Assembly: GCF_900142205.1 (NCBI RefSeq)
Contig: NZ_FRAA01000004.1
Coordinates: 124,001-188,000 of the forward strand
Length of the DNA: 64,000 nucleotides
DNA from: Reichenbachiella agariperforans
Lineage (GTDB): Bacteria > Bacteroidota > Bacteroidia > Cytophagales > Cyclobacteriaceae
Reading direction: 5' to 3'
Below, one piece after another: positions 18,785-27,628 of this stretch. Made by a program: the position numbers and the translations under genes. The number at the start of each line of letters is the position of its first letter. Positions within the stretch are counted from its first letter, which is position 1. The notes under the pieces were generated by a model that saw only the letters and a list, made by a program, of their open reading frames with translations, did not search any database and was not told the origin of the DNA.

Positions 18785-20689
18785 ATGATGATTTTTAATC
18801 GCATAACACTCCTTAGTATCATATTAGCAGCCGCTATAAGCCACTTAGGCTGCACACAACATAACGATCCCCTATCCATAGCCTTCTTAGCAGATATTCA
18901 TCTACAGGACATCTATGCTCAATGGGGCGACACAGATTACAGAGGTATAAAAAACCCGGCAAACGGTAAGTATAATACAATCCGGACAATGGATGCTCAG
19001 CTCCACTCCACACGGATATTTAACGAAAATTACTTCGCATTCATCGCTGCATTAGATGACATAGTATCAAGAAAAATCAAGTATGTAGTCATGCCAGGTG
19101 ACTTTAGTGACGATGGTCAACCCATAAATATTCGTGCGCTAAAGCGGATTTTGGAGGAGTACCGGACAAAACATGGTATCTGTTTCTTAATGGCGACAGG
19201 CAACCATGATCCTGTACGACCTTTCAATCTGCCTGCTGGCAAAACGGATTTTATGGGGCTAGGAGGAAAAGAGCAAGTCATCATGAGTCAAGCCGACTTA
19301 TACAACAGCTCATCTATGGATGATCTACCCGTGGTGATCACCTCCGATATACAAAAATCAGGGTATCGAGACATTACAAATGAACTGGCAGATTTTGGTT
19401 TCTTTCCTAAGTCATCTGATCTCTACTGGGCTAGTCCCTACTCTAGCTATAGTTATGAAGACTATGATTTTGATTTGGCTAAGCAAGAAGCAGTTCTTGA
19501 TGTCCGACAATACACCATCGGGGCTCAGCCTTTTCGAATTCCCGACGTTAGTTATCTCTCAGAACCTATCGAGGGAGTTTGGTTCCTGTCAATAGACGCC
19601 AACGTCTATGTTCCAAAACAACAAGCCATAAATGCTCCGCATGACCCAAATAGCTATGAAGGAGCTAGTACGGGATTTAACAATGTGATGCATCACAAGT
19701 CTCACTTAATCCCATGGATCAAAGAAGTCATAAAGAACGCCAAAAGATTAGATAAAACACTGATCCCATTTAGTCATTACCCCATGATAGACTTCAATGA
19801 TGATGCGACGGCAGACATTGCGCAAGTATTAGGGGAGAACAAACTCCAATTACATCGTGTGCCTTCAGAAATTGTCGCACAAACCTTTGCGGACGCTGGA
19901 CTGAAAGTACACTTTGGTGGACATATGCACATCAACGATACCGGAGAGAGGACGACAGAACAAGGGAATCATCTAACCAATGTGCAAGTCCCATCCTTGG
20001 CCGCTTATATCCCAGGCTATAAAATAGCAACAATTCATACTGATCGGTTCGAAGTAGAAACTGTCAAGTTAGACAAGGTTCCAAGATTCGACGAGTTGTT
20101 TCCTCTCTATCAAATGGAACATGACTATCTACAATCACAAAACCGCAAAAAACTCTGGAATGACGAAATATTAAAATCCAAGAGCTACCATGAATACACC
20201 GAATGGCACCTCAAGGAACTCATCCGATTTCGGTTTATGCAGGACTGGCCTAAGGATCTAAAGGATCAACTTTTAAGCATGAATGGATTGGATCTATTGC
20301 GTGCTACACTGATACAGCACGCGTCTGAATTCGACGATTTTGTTTCATCCAGAAACCTATCCGAAGAGTCGATACAGCGTTACGACTCCCTCATCCGCAA
20401 TCAATCAATCATTCCAGCACAACTAGAAGCTTGGACTGGATATGATCTTATATTAGACTTTTACCGTCTTCGAAGTGCGGACGAATTGGCTTTTATGGAT
20501 ATCGGTCAAAATAGGCTGGCTCAATATGAGCTACTCTATTCTACATCCATAATTACTGATCCCAGACACCCTCTACAAAAATCCATACATGGTATACTTC
20601 GGATACTTCACTCATTCGCGCATGGAGCTCCTGCGGATCACTTTAATATTGACCTAAAGACTGGTGTCCTATCTAGGGTCGACAACTAG
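18785..20689 (+). CDS. Metallophosphoesterase lipoprotein
   Basis: The 634-residue product has a lipoprotein signal with lipobox HLGC (Cys23), so it should be anchored in the outer or inner membrane facing out of the cytoplasm. The calcineurin-like metallophosphoesterase core covers about 30-420: DIHLQD (first metal motif, D37 and H39), MPGDFSDDG, ATGNHDP, SHYP and GGHMHI, which gives the full set of metal ligands. The C-terminal 200 residues are helical, charged and unassigned. Members of this superfamily cleave phosphomono- or diesters; the substrate is unknown. ATG codons at 18785 and 18788 are equivalent starts. It is apparently monocistronic. Confidence 0.88.
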   Translation: MMIFNRITLLSIILAAAISHLGCTQHNDPLSIAFLADIHLQDIYAQWGDTDYRGIKNPANGKYNTIRTMDAQLHSTRIFNENYFAFIAALDDIVSRKIKYVVMPGDFSDDGQPINIRALKRILEEYRTKHGICFLMATGNHDPVRPFNLPAGKTDFMGLGGKEQVIMSQADLYNSSSMDDLPVVITSDIQKSGYRDITNELADFGFFPKSSDLYWASPYSSYSYEDYDFDLAKQEAVLDVRQYTIGAQPFRIPDVSYLSEPIEGVWFLSIDANVYVPKQQAINAPHDPNSYEGASTGFNNVMHHKSHLIPWIKEVIKNAKRLDKTLIPFSHYPMIDFNDDATADIAQVLGENKLQLHRVPSEIVAQTFADAGLKVHFGGHMHINDTGERTTEQGNHLTNVQVPSLAAYIPGYKIATIHTDRFEVETVKLDKVPRFDELFPLYQMEHDYLQSQNRKKLWNDEILKSKSYHEYTEWHLKELIRFRFMQDWPKDLKDQLLSMNGLDLLRATLIQHASEFDDFVSSRNLSEESIQRYDSLIRNQSIIPAQLEAWTGYDLILDFYRLRSADELAFMDIGQNRLAQYELLYSTSIITDPRHPLQKSIHGILRILHSFAHGAPADHFNIDLKTGVLSRVDN

Positions 20690-20785
20690 TCCTATAAACT
20701 AAGAGAACTTAGTATTTGCTTGAACACACCGTGTGACACAACATAGGGTTAGTTCCGACCGAACCTCAAAAAGTCCATACAAAAA

Positions 20786-20812
20786 AAGCGCTACCATTTT
20801 TTGGTAGCGCTT
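20786..20812 (-). terminator. Rho-independent terminator after susD
   Basis: An 11-bp perfect stem (20786-20796 with 20802-20812, core AGCGCTACCA) has a 5-base loop and, read on the minus strand, ends in a run of T. It lies 35 bp after the SusD stop codon and closes the SusC-SusD transcript. The metallophosphoesterase gene on the other strand may use it too. Confidence 0.85.
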
Positions 20813-20846
20813 CACAACTATACACTAGAAATGATTCATCTGTAAA

Positions 20847-22595
20847 TCAATAATCTAGGTTTTGGACAAAATCCTTGTTGACGTCCATCTCTGACTGAGG
20901 AATAGCAAACACGCGACGAAAAGGCTGAGACACTGGCTTGGCAGTATAAGCATCCTCAAAAGTACCAAACCGAATCATCTGCTGTCTACGTTCTCCTTCC
21001 CAGTACATCTCATGACTGATCTCTTCATATAGCACCGCCTCATCTATATTCGTCAAAGCTGTTCCAAAAAACTGGTTTCCATCTATATCAATACTCCACC
21101 GAGAGGTACGTAGCAAATTGATATCCGCTAGTGCAGCAGTCAAATCACCTTTTCTAAATTTCGCCTCTGCTCGCATAGTATATATGCCCCCAAGCCTAAA
21201 CAATGGGATATTAACACCTCCTGTCCCTCGCTCGTTCTCTGCATCATACTCCTGCTTGAATACTCGGACACCACGATTAATTTGGTCTTGAGAAAATGCT
21301 GCATCACCCGCTACATCAAAGTTTAAACCTGCTGTAAAGTCCATCAACAAGTCAGGTGTCTTCTCAGTATAAAGTGCCTGTACCAATACACGAGAAGCAT
21401 CTACGGGATCAAACTCGAAGGCTCCATCACTAATAATGGGGCCGTACTGTTGTCCTTCTATAAAACCTCTATTGAAGTGAAAAACACCATCATACGGAAG
21501 GCTCACATCTGTCCCATCGTTTCTAAACACTTCTCCTCCATTATTCGTCGTGTGCTTATGAAATCGAGGATCATCACGGTTGTCATCCCATGTTGCGAAA
21601 AAGTCAGGTGTAGTACATGAAGCATTTGATCCCCGGTTATTGTCAGGGTTAGCTTTCTGATTTCTACCCATTGACAAATACGTAAAATCATTCTGACCCG
21701 TATTCCCTCCACTATTGCTTTGGATGTAGGCTAAGATATGTTCTGGGTTATTGTTATTACTGACATCAAAAATTTCGAAGTAGTCTCCCTCCAGTGAAAA
21801 AGCCCCTGAGTTGATGACCAAATCGGTATACTCTATCACTTTATCCATATACCCACTACTTACAAAATCAAAACTAGAGTTAGGGTTGTATCGATCCTCA
21901 TACACCGCTTTATTCAGGTAGATTTTGGCCAAAAGTGCATAAGCCGCTTCCTTAGAAAACCTGCCAGAATCAGTACCCCTAGTACCATAACTAGCCAAAT
22001 CAGGAATTGCTTCTTCTAGGGTCTCGATACATATATCTATCGCCTCCTCACTCGTCAAAATACGTGGTGCGCTACCAAAACTCAAATCATACGGGTCTCT
22101 GTATGGTACCTGACCAAACAAGTCAACTATATTGAAGGTATACAGTACCCAAAGTGCTCGTGACTCCGCCAAGTACAAACTAGCCTCTTCGGTTTTGCTA
22201 TCCTTGATAACCTCAATCGAACTGGCAGCCTGAGCCACCGCTTGATTCAGTCTAATCCATATACCCTCAGGCACTACACTGGCAGCACTCCATCCAAACT
22301 CATGTAGCTCTTTCCATTTGCCACCATCTCTCCAATCTTCACCTCTCACGGGCAACAGTGCCTCATCGGTGCTAAACTCCTGCAATGCCCATACGCCACC
22401 ATAATCAGCAAATACATTTTCCTGCTTGGCATACGTAGCTGCTAACAAAGAGGCCTCTATGCCCTCGACAGTTTCGATGTCTTCAGGGACGATTTCGTCT
22501 ATCACGATTTCTTCCAAGTCAGTACAACTCGTAGCGACCAAAAGAAAACTCAAACCCCACAGGGTAGTTGATTTAAACATTTTATTAAACTTCAT
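20847..22595 (-). CDS. SusD/RagB-family nutrient-binding outer-membrane lipoprotein
   Basis: The 582-residue lipoprotein has a signal sequence with lipobox VATSC (Cys24). The N-terminal SusD-like region (about 30-250) carries the TPR-like helices (ALWVLYTFNIVDLFGQVPYRDP), and the C-terminal RagB/SusD domain has RLGGIYTMRAEAKFRKGD and the closing IPQSEMDVN region. SusD proteins sit on the SusC channel as a lid and bind the ligand. It is 6 bp downstream of the SusC gene, in the standard order, and is followed by a strong terminator. No polysaccharide-degrading enzyme is encoded next to it, so the substrate (glycan, peptide or other) is undefined. Confidence 0.95.
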   Translation of the reverse strand: MKFNKMFKSTTLWGLSFLLVATSCTDLEEIVIDEIVPEDIETVEGIEASLLAATYAKQENVFADYGGVWALQEFSTDEALLPVRGEDWRDGGKWKELHEFGWSAASVVPEGIWIRLNQAVAQAASSIEVIKDSKTEEASLYLAESRALWVLYTFNIVDLFGQVPYRDPYDLSFGSAPRILTSEEAIDICIETLEEAIPDLASYGTRGTDSGRFSKEAAYALLAKIYLNKAVYEDRYNPNSSFDFVSSGYMDKVIEYTDLVINSGAFSLEGDYFEIFDVSNNNNPEHILAYIQSNSGGNTGQNDFTYLSMGRNQKANPDNNRGSNASCTTPDFFATWDDNRDDPRFHKHTTNNGGEVFRNDGTDVSLPYDGVFHFNRGFIEGQQYGPIISDGAFEFDPVDASRVLVQALYTEKTPDLLMDFTAGLNFDVAGDAAFSQDQINRGVRVFKQEYDAENERGTGGVNIPLFRLGGIYTMRAEAKFRKGDLTAALADINLLRTSRWSIDIDGNQFFGTALTNIDEAVLYEEISHEMYWEGERRQQMIRFGTFEDAYTAKPVSQPFRRVFAIPQSEMDVNKDFVQNLDY

Positions 22596-22601
22596 GGTTT
22601 C

Positions 22602-25600
22602 TTAGAATTTAATAGTTGCACCTAATAAATAACTTCTTGAACTCGGGTAGCTGGCATAGTCTATTCCTAGAGACGTATTACCTCCTACATTTTTGCTGGT
22701 ATTGACAGATGGATCAAAACCCGAATAATCCGTAATAGTTACCAAATTTTGACCTGTCGCATAGAGGGTCAAATTCTTCAACCATTTGATATTGGCTGTA
22801 TTGAACGTGTAGCCTATTCGGAGATTGTTGAGACGGATATAATCTGAACTCTCGAGATAATAATCAGACACACGAAGTGCATCATTCACAGACTGTCCAG
22901 AATTCAGCTCGTCATTCGTCACGTTTTTGCTAGACAAGAAATTGGACATGTGATCTGTCGCCAGCTTGGTATTGTTGAAAATATAAGCTCCAGTCTGCCC
23001 AACAACGGACATAGACAAATCAATATTCTTATACCTAAACATGGTATTAAACCCATAGGTAAAAGTCGGCAATGCACTCTCAGTAACCTTCTTTTCATCC
23101 GAGTATTGAGAGATTCCATTTTCATCAAAACCTAGATGCTCATACAAATTGAATGATCCTGCGGCAGAGCCATTTTTGTAGATATTGACTGTCTCGCCTG
23201 ACACTCCAGAACCAGACACATTGCCTGATAATATCTCTGTAACTGGCAGATTTTTGACCTCATTTTTGAGTGTCGCTCCATTAAAATCTACGGACCAGGA
23301 CACATCATTACTCTGGATGATTTGGCTACCCAACATGAACTCAATACCTGAGTTGACAATTTCTCCATCCATATTTGTCCATACACTAGAGAAGTTAGGC
23401 TGTATGGCTGGGAGCAAAAGAATCGCATCTGTAGTTGCCTTGTTATAATAGTCAATGCTACCGTAAAGTACTCCTCCATAAAGTTGAAAATCCAAACCAA
23501 GATCAAACTGCGTAACAACTTCCCACTTCAGATCAGGGTTTGCTGTACGAGTATATGTCACTCCATTGACTAATTCGCTATCCTCGCCATTGAGAAAATA
23601 GCCATTGCTAGAAGTCGTAGAATAAGTCTCCTGTGTCACCTTGTTAGGCACTTCTTGATTACCAGTCTGTCCCCAGCTCGTTCTTAGTTTCAGCTCATTC
23701 ACGATATCAGAACCTGCTAGAAAGCCTTCATCACCGATATTCCATCCTAGGGCAAATGATGGAAAGTAACCATACTTGTTGTTGTCCCCGAAACGGGTCG
23801 AACCGTCAGCCCGAATAGATGCCGTGACTAAATATTTTCCTTTGTAGGTATAGTTTAACCGTCCGAAATACGACTGCAATTCATTGATCTCCGCAAAGCC
23901 TGTCGTCTCGATTGCCTCTTGGTTAGATGCTACGCTCGGGTTGTTGGCAGGATCGACTCTGTCGTCATCTAGTTCCCTGAGCCCAAAAGTGGTTCCTGAT
24001 CGCTCAAATTTTTGATACGAAAACCCTCCCAATACATCCAGTTTAGAATTACCAATGAGTTTGCTATAGGTCAGGTACTGCTCTAGCAAACGATTATAGT
24101 TCTCAAAGTTCTGCTGGTAGTAGGCTCCAGAAGATTCGATCTCGGTTGTATTAGGATAGAAAGTAGTATTTCGTTCCGAAAATGAGCGATCTATTCCATA
24201 ATTAAGCTGATACTCTAGCCCATTGATGATTCTAAAGTTAGCCTCCACATTGCCCAAAACTCTGAGTGTCCGCGTCTCATCCTCATGAAAGTCTAACATA
24301 TAGATAGGATTGTAACTACCCTCTGTATCAAAATCGAAGAGGTCCCCATTTTCATCATAGACTGGTCTCGTAGGGTTGGCCTTGAGTGTATGCGTGATTA
24401 GTTCTCCTGTCGCACCAGCAGTTTCACTAGTCGGTACTGCATTGTCGATCGTTTGAGAAGCCGTCAAATTCACCTTCAATTTCAACCGCTGGTTATCCAT
24501 GAATGACTCCATCACATTGATACGTCCAGAGATTCTTTCAAACTCACTCTGCTCGATAACTCCCTCTTGATCCATCTGACTAATAGACGCATAGTAATTG
24601 CCCGAATCTGTTCCTTTGGAAAATGACAAGCTATTGCTAGTCGTCATCGCTGTTCTAAATACCTCATCTTGCCAATCGGTAGAGACATTAGGGTCATAGA
24701 CTTGGCCAGGATTGTTCTCTGCATAGGTCTTTGCATCCAAAAGATCCAGTTTTTTAGAGACCGTAGATAGTCCTACATAACTATCCAAAGTCAGCGTACC
24801 TTCGTCCTTTCGCCCCTTTTTGGTAGTGATGATGATGACCCCATTAGACCCTCTGGCGCCATAGATGGCAGCAGCAGACGCATCCTTTAGCACACTGATA
24901 GATGCTATATCTGATGGGTTCAAAAAATTCAACGGGTTTTTGGCTCTAGAGCTACCGATTCCCGAATCGGGACCTCCCGGGCTGACACTGGCGTTGCTAA
25001 GTGGCACACCATCCACGACAAACAGCGGTGTACTACCACTACGAATAGACCCTGCACCTCTGATCATCACGTCGACACCTGCGCCCGGCTCCCCACTAGA
25101 ACTAATCACACGTACCCCAGGAGATTTACCTTGTAACAACAGTTCTGGAGAAGTGTTAATTCCCTCTCTGAAATGATCACTATCCACTTTATCCAAAGCT
25201 CCTGTCACATCAGCCTTATTGGTCGTACCATATCCGATCACGACAACTTCCTGTAGACTCTCTAAACTCGGGAGTAGTTGAATCACCATGTTTTCATCAG
25301 CACTCACCGATTCCGAATCATAACCAATAAATGAAAACACCAATGTCTGATCACCTGTTAACATATCGATGCTAAACTCTCCATTGATATTAGTCACTAC
25401 ACCGTTAGTAGTACCTATTTGCAGCACATTGGCTCCTGGTAGTGGCTCGTTATTTTCGTCCACTATTCGACCTTTTGCCGTCCCTACTACGGCATCCGTC
25501 GGGTTGTTTTTCCGGATCAAAACCAATCGATCGGACACCGCATAACTAAAGTCCGCCTCTGCTGACAACTCGTCCAGTACCTCTCGTAATTGTTTTCCTC

Positions 25601-25838
25601 TATGTACAATAGAGTATGTCATTTGATCCTCGATCACCTTCTCTCCGTAGCTGAACTTGTACCCAGTTTGTTCTCCCAGATGAGAAAAAATAGTAGTCAA
25701 CGTAGCATTTCTTAACGCTACACTGACCTGTGGTGACTCACTATTGGCCCATACTGGACCAGCAGCTAGCAAAACTACCAGCATGAATACCAAACATGCC
25801 GTTGCTTTTGTTTTATAAAAAATTATATTTGAATACAT
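22602..25838 (-). CDS. SusC/RagA-family TonB-dependent transporter with STN domain
   Basis: The 1078-residue outer-membrane transporter has a signal peptide (1-31, ending VWANS), an STN/secretin-TonB domain (about 36-108, beginning VSVALRNATLTTIFSHL), a CarboxypepD_reg domain (about 120-195), the SusC box with EVVVIGYGT near 200, a plug domain (about 215-330, GARGSNGVIIITTKKG) and a 22-strand barrel ending in the typical terminal Phe (LLGATIKF). The STN domain is characteristic of transporters that signal through FecR/FecI-type anti-sigma/sigma pairs, and such a pair lies directly upstream. Together with SusD it imports an oligomeric nutrient. A hairpin separates it from fecR. Confidence 0.96.
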   Translation of the reverse strand: MYSNIIFYKTKATACLVFMLVVLLAAGPVWANSESPQVSVALRNATLTTIFSHLGEQTGYKFSYGEKVIEDQMTYSIVHRGKQLREVLDELSAEADFSYAVSDRLVLIRKNNPTDAVVGTAKGRIVDENNEPLPGANVLQIGTTNGVVTNINGEFSIDMLTGDQTLVFSFIGYDSESVSADENMVIQLLPSLESLQEVVVIGYGTTNKADVTGALDKVDSDHFREGINTSPELLLQGKSPGVRVISSSGEPGAGVDVMIRGAGSIRSGSTPLFVVDGVPLSNASVSPGGPDSGIGSSRAKNPLNFLNPSDIASISVLKDASAAAIYGARGSNGVIIITTKKGRKDEGTLTLDSYVGLSTVSKKLDLLDAKTYAENNPGQVYDPNVSTDWQDEVFRTAMTTSNSLSFSKGTDSGNYYASISQMDQEGVIEQSEFERISGRINVMESFMDNQRLKLKVNLTASQTIDNAVPTSETAGATGELITHTLKANPTRPVYDENGDLFDFDTEGSYNPIYMLDFHEDETRTLRVLGNVEANFRIINGLEYQLNYGIDRSFSERNTTFYPNTTEIESSGAYYQQNFENYNRLLEQYLTYSKLIGNSKLDVLGGFSYQKFERSGTTFGLRELDDDRVDPANNPSVASNQEAIETTGFAEINELQSYFGRLNYTYKGKYLVTASIRADGSTRFGDNNKYGYFPSFALGWNIGDEGFLAGSDIVNELKLRTSWGQTGNQEVPNKVTQETYSTTSSNGYFLNGEDSELVNGVTYTRTANPDLKWEVVTQFDLGLDFQLYGGVLYGSIDYYNKATTDAILLLPAIQPNFSSVWTNMDGEIVNSGIEFMLGSQIIQSNDVSWSVDFNGATLKNEVKNLPVTEILSGNVSGSGVSGETVNIYKNGSAAGSFNLYEHLGFDENGISQYSDEKKVTESALPTFTYGFNTMFRYKNIDLSMSVVGQTGAYIFNNTKLATDHMSNFLSSKNVTNDELNSGQSVNDALRVSDYYLESSDYIRLNNLRIGYTFNTANIKWLKNLTLYATGQNLVTITDYSGFDPSVNTSKNVGGNTSLGIDYASYPSSRSYLLGATIKF

Positions 25839-25875
25839 TATTTAAGTATTTGTTTTTACAATGCTTTGATTTAAG

Positions 25876-25901
25876 ACCGTAGTTGTTGCACCAACTGCGG
25901 T
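25876..25901 (+). terminator. Hairpin between fecR and susC, T-run on the plus strand
   Basis: A 10-bp stem (25876-25885 with 25892-25901, ACCGTAGTTG pairing with CAACTGCGGT, one G-T wobble) is followed on the plus strand by seven T. It has terminator shape only for plus-strand transcription, although both neighbours are on the minus strand. On the minus strand it is a hairpin preceded by an A-run, and may stop antisense transcripts or stabilise the susC message (inference). Confidence 0.6.
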
Positions 25902-25912
25902 TTTTTTCGTTT

Positions 25913-26857
25913 CTATTTAACTGTGATTATTTCTTCATACATTTCAATTTTTAGGTTACCTGTTATATAATTTAATTGCTCTATCACGCTACTGAGTGTA
26001 GCATCATGACTAATAAATACCGTAACAGGAGTCTTCAAATCCTCTTGATTCTTTACCTGCGCTTTAACACCGAATTTGTACTCAATCACACTCAGCACTT
26101 CACCGAGTGAGGTATTCTCCAGTTGAAGATCTCGTCGATACCACCGCGTCATATGACTATTTGTCAAAGTCTTTTTACTCAGGCTAGAGGTTGCTCCAGC
26201 GAAATAAGCCTCTTGGTTGGGGATCAAATCGACACTTTGATCTTGGGATTTCACATTGACTTTCCCAGTATGAACCGTGACCGTACAGTTGTCTTCTTTC
26301 AAGTCTATGTTGAAGGATGTACCCAGCACAGTAGTCTTAATCTGTCCAGATGATATCACAAAGGGTTTTTGGGGATTGCGAGCTACATCAAAAAAGGCAT
26401 TGCCTCGGATTAAAGTCACTTGGCGCGTCTTGCTATTGAAATCTGGCGCACAGGACAGGGCAGAATGTGCTCCCAAGTATATCATTGTGCCATCTACTAA
26501 ACGGACAGAATCCATTTGCTTTCCTGAGGCAAACATCATTGTTTGGCTTTCTACCTCATCGCTATCCAACCACAAAAACACGCCTATCAATAAGACAATG
26601 CTTGCCGCTATGGACATCCCCCACTGGAGCGCATAATGTTGTATCACCTTAGGCTCTTCATGCTCTATCTGATTGGAGATCGTCTCAAACATCCGGTTGG
26701 ACAATTCGTCCTTGTCCCCCAGCACAGCATTATCCCACGCCTCTTCCGTTCGGTAGGCTTCCGAAAAATCATCTAATAACTTCTCCTCTTTGACGGTTGT
26801 CCTTTTCTTGAAAAATTTATCAATTAGAACCTCCAATATGTGGGAACCTTGCTTCAT
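25913..26857 (-). CDS. FecR-family anti-sigma factor
   Basis: The 314-residue protein has an N-terminal cytoplasmic helical region (1-85) that would bind the sigma factor, one transmembrane helix (about 88-106, WGMSIAASIVLLIGVFLWL), a periplasmic FecR domain (about 115-215, with VRLVDGTMIYLGAHS and VLGTSFNIDL) and a C-terminal DUF4974-like domain (about 240-312, resembling the STN fold). Such proteins receive the signal from the STN domain of the cognate SusC-like transporter and release the ECF sigma factor. It lies between the sigma gene (124 bp upstream) and susC (74 bp downstream), all on the same strand. Confidence 0.95.
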   Translation of the reverse strand: MKQGSHILEVLIDKFFKKRTTVKEEKLLDDFSEAYRTEEAWDNAVLGDKDELSNRMFETISNQIEHEEPKVIQHYALQWGMSIAASIVLLIGVFLWLDSDEVESQTMMFASGKQMDSVRLVDGTMIYLGAHSALSCAPDFNSKTRQVTLIRGNAFFDVARNPQKPFVISSGQIKTTVLGTSFNIDLKEDNCTVTVHTGKVNVKSQDQSVDLIPNQEAYFAGATSSLSKKTLTNSHMTRWYRRDLQLENTSLGEVLSVIEYKFGVKAQVKNQEDLKTPVTVFISHDATLSSVIEQLNYITGNLKIEMYEEIITVK

Positions 26858-26981
26858 AGTAAATCTCTTATTCGAAGGAGAGTACCGAAGGGAGGCCGAT
26901 CGTACTATGCGTAGATATTATGAAAAGATGAAGGAATCATTAAGTTAAAAAAGCAACATCTGATCAATCATACCAACCTTG

Positions 26982-27512
26982 CTACACATCTTGCAGATCC
27001 AAACGGAGTTGTTTGAGCGCTGAAGAGATTTGATTTTTAACGGTTTGATTAGAAAGTGCCAGTTCAGAGGCAATTTGCTCTACGCTCAGATCATGAATCT
27101 TATTCATCAGGAATATCTCCTTTCTTTTGCTGGGCAGCTTATTGATAGAAGTATAAAGTGACTGAGTAAGATCCGAATCATCTATTACCGAAGGGTTCTC
27201 TATAACAAAGTCCTCGAACCTAGACTCCAAAACTTCTTTAGAGAGCTTTTGATCTCGATAGTTTTTGAAAATCTGATACTTGACGGATTGAAACAAATAA
27301 GTATCCAATTTCTCAATAGAAAGTGATGCCCGTTTATTCCATAAAGAAACAAATAAATCCTGTACGATATTCTGAGATAGCTCACGATCCGCCGATAACT
27401 TAAAAGCGTAGAGGTACAATTTCTCCCAATAGCGACGATAAATCGCCTCAAATGCTACTTTACTGTCCTTTTTCAGTAGCTCGATTAACGCCGTATCACT
27501 CGATGAATGCAT
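26982..27512 (-). CDS. ECF sigma factor (FecI-like)
   Basis: The product is 176 residues. Region 2 is seen at about 12-80 (AFEAIYRRYWEKLYLYAFKL, then QNIVQDLFVSLWNKR) and region 4 at about 110-170 with the helix-turn-helix LSVEQIASELALSNQTVKNQIS. It should direct RNA polymerase to the susC-susD promoter when its FecR partner is signalled. I preferred the ATG at 27512 (MHSSSDT), which gives the usual short lead before region 2; an ATG at 27545 adds 11 residues. A TAATTTTG box at 27587-27580 (minus strand) is a possible -7 element for this gene. Confidence 0.93.
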   Translation of the reverse strand: MHSSSDTALIELLKKDSKVAFEAIYRRYWEKLYLYAFKLSADRELSQNIVQDLFVSLWNKRASLSIEKLDTYLFQSVKYQIFKNYRDQKLSKEVLESRFEDFVIENPSVIDDSDLTQSLYTSINKLPSKRKEIFLMNKIHDLSVEQIASELALSNQTVKNQISSALKQLRLDLQDV

Positions 27513-27628
27513 AGAGGTAACAATATTCAGATTAGTTGTCAGCACAAGTTATCTGGATACTATTACAAGCTCTTTATGTCAAAATTATGTTTTCGTGAAA
27601 TCTAAATTTGATAAATCGATTTACTAAA

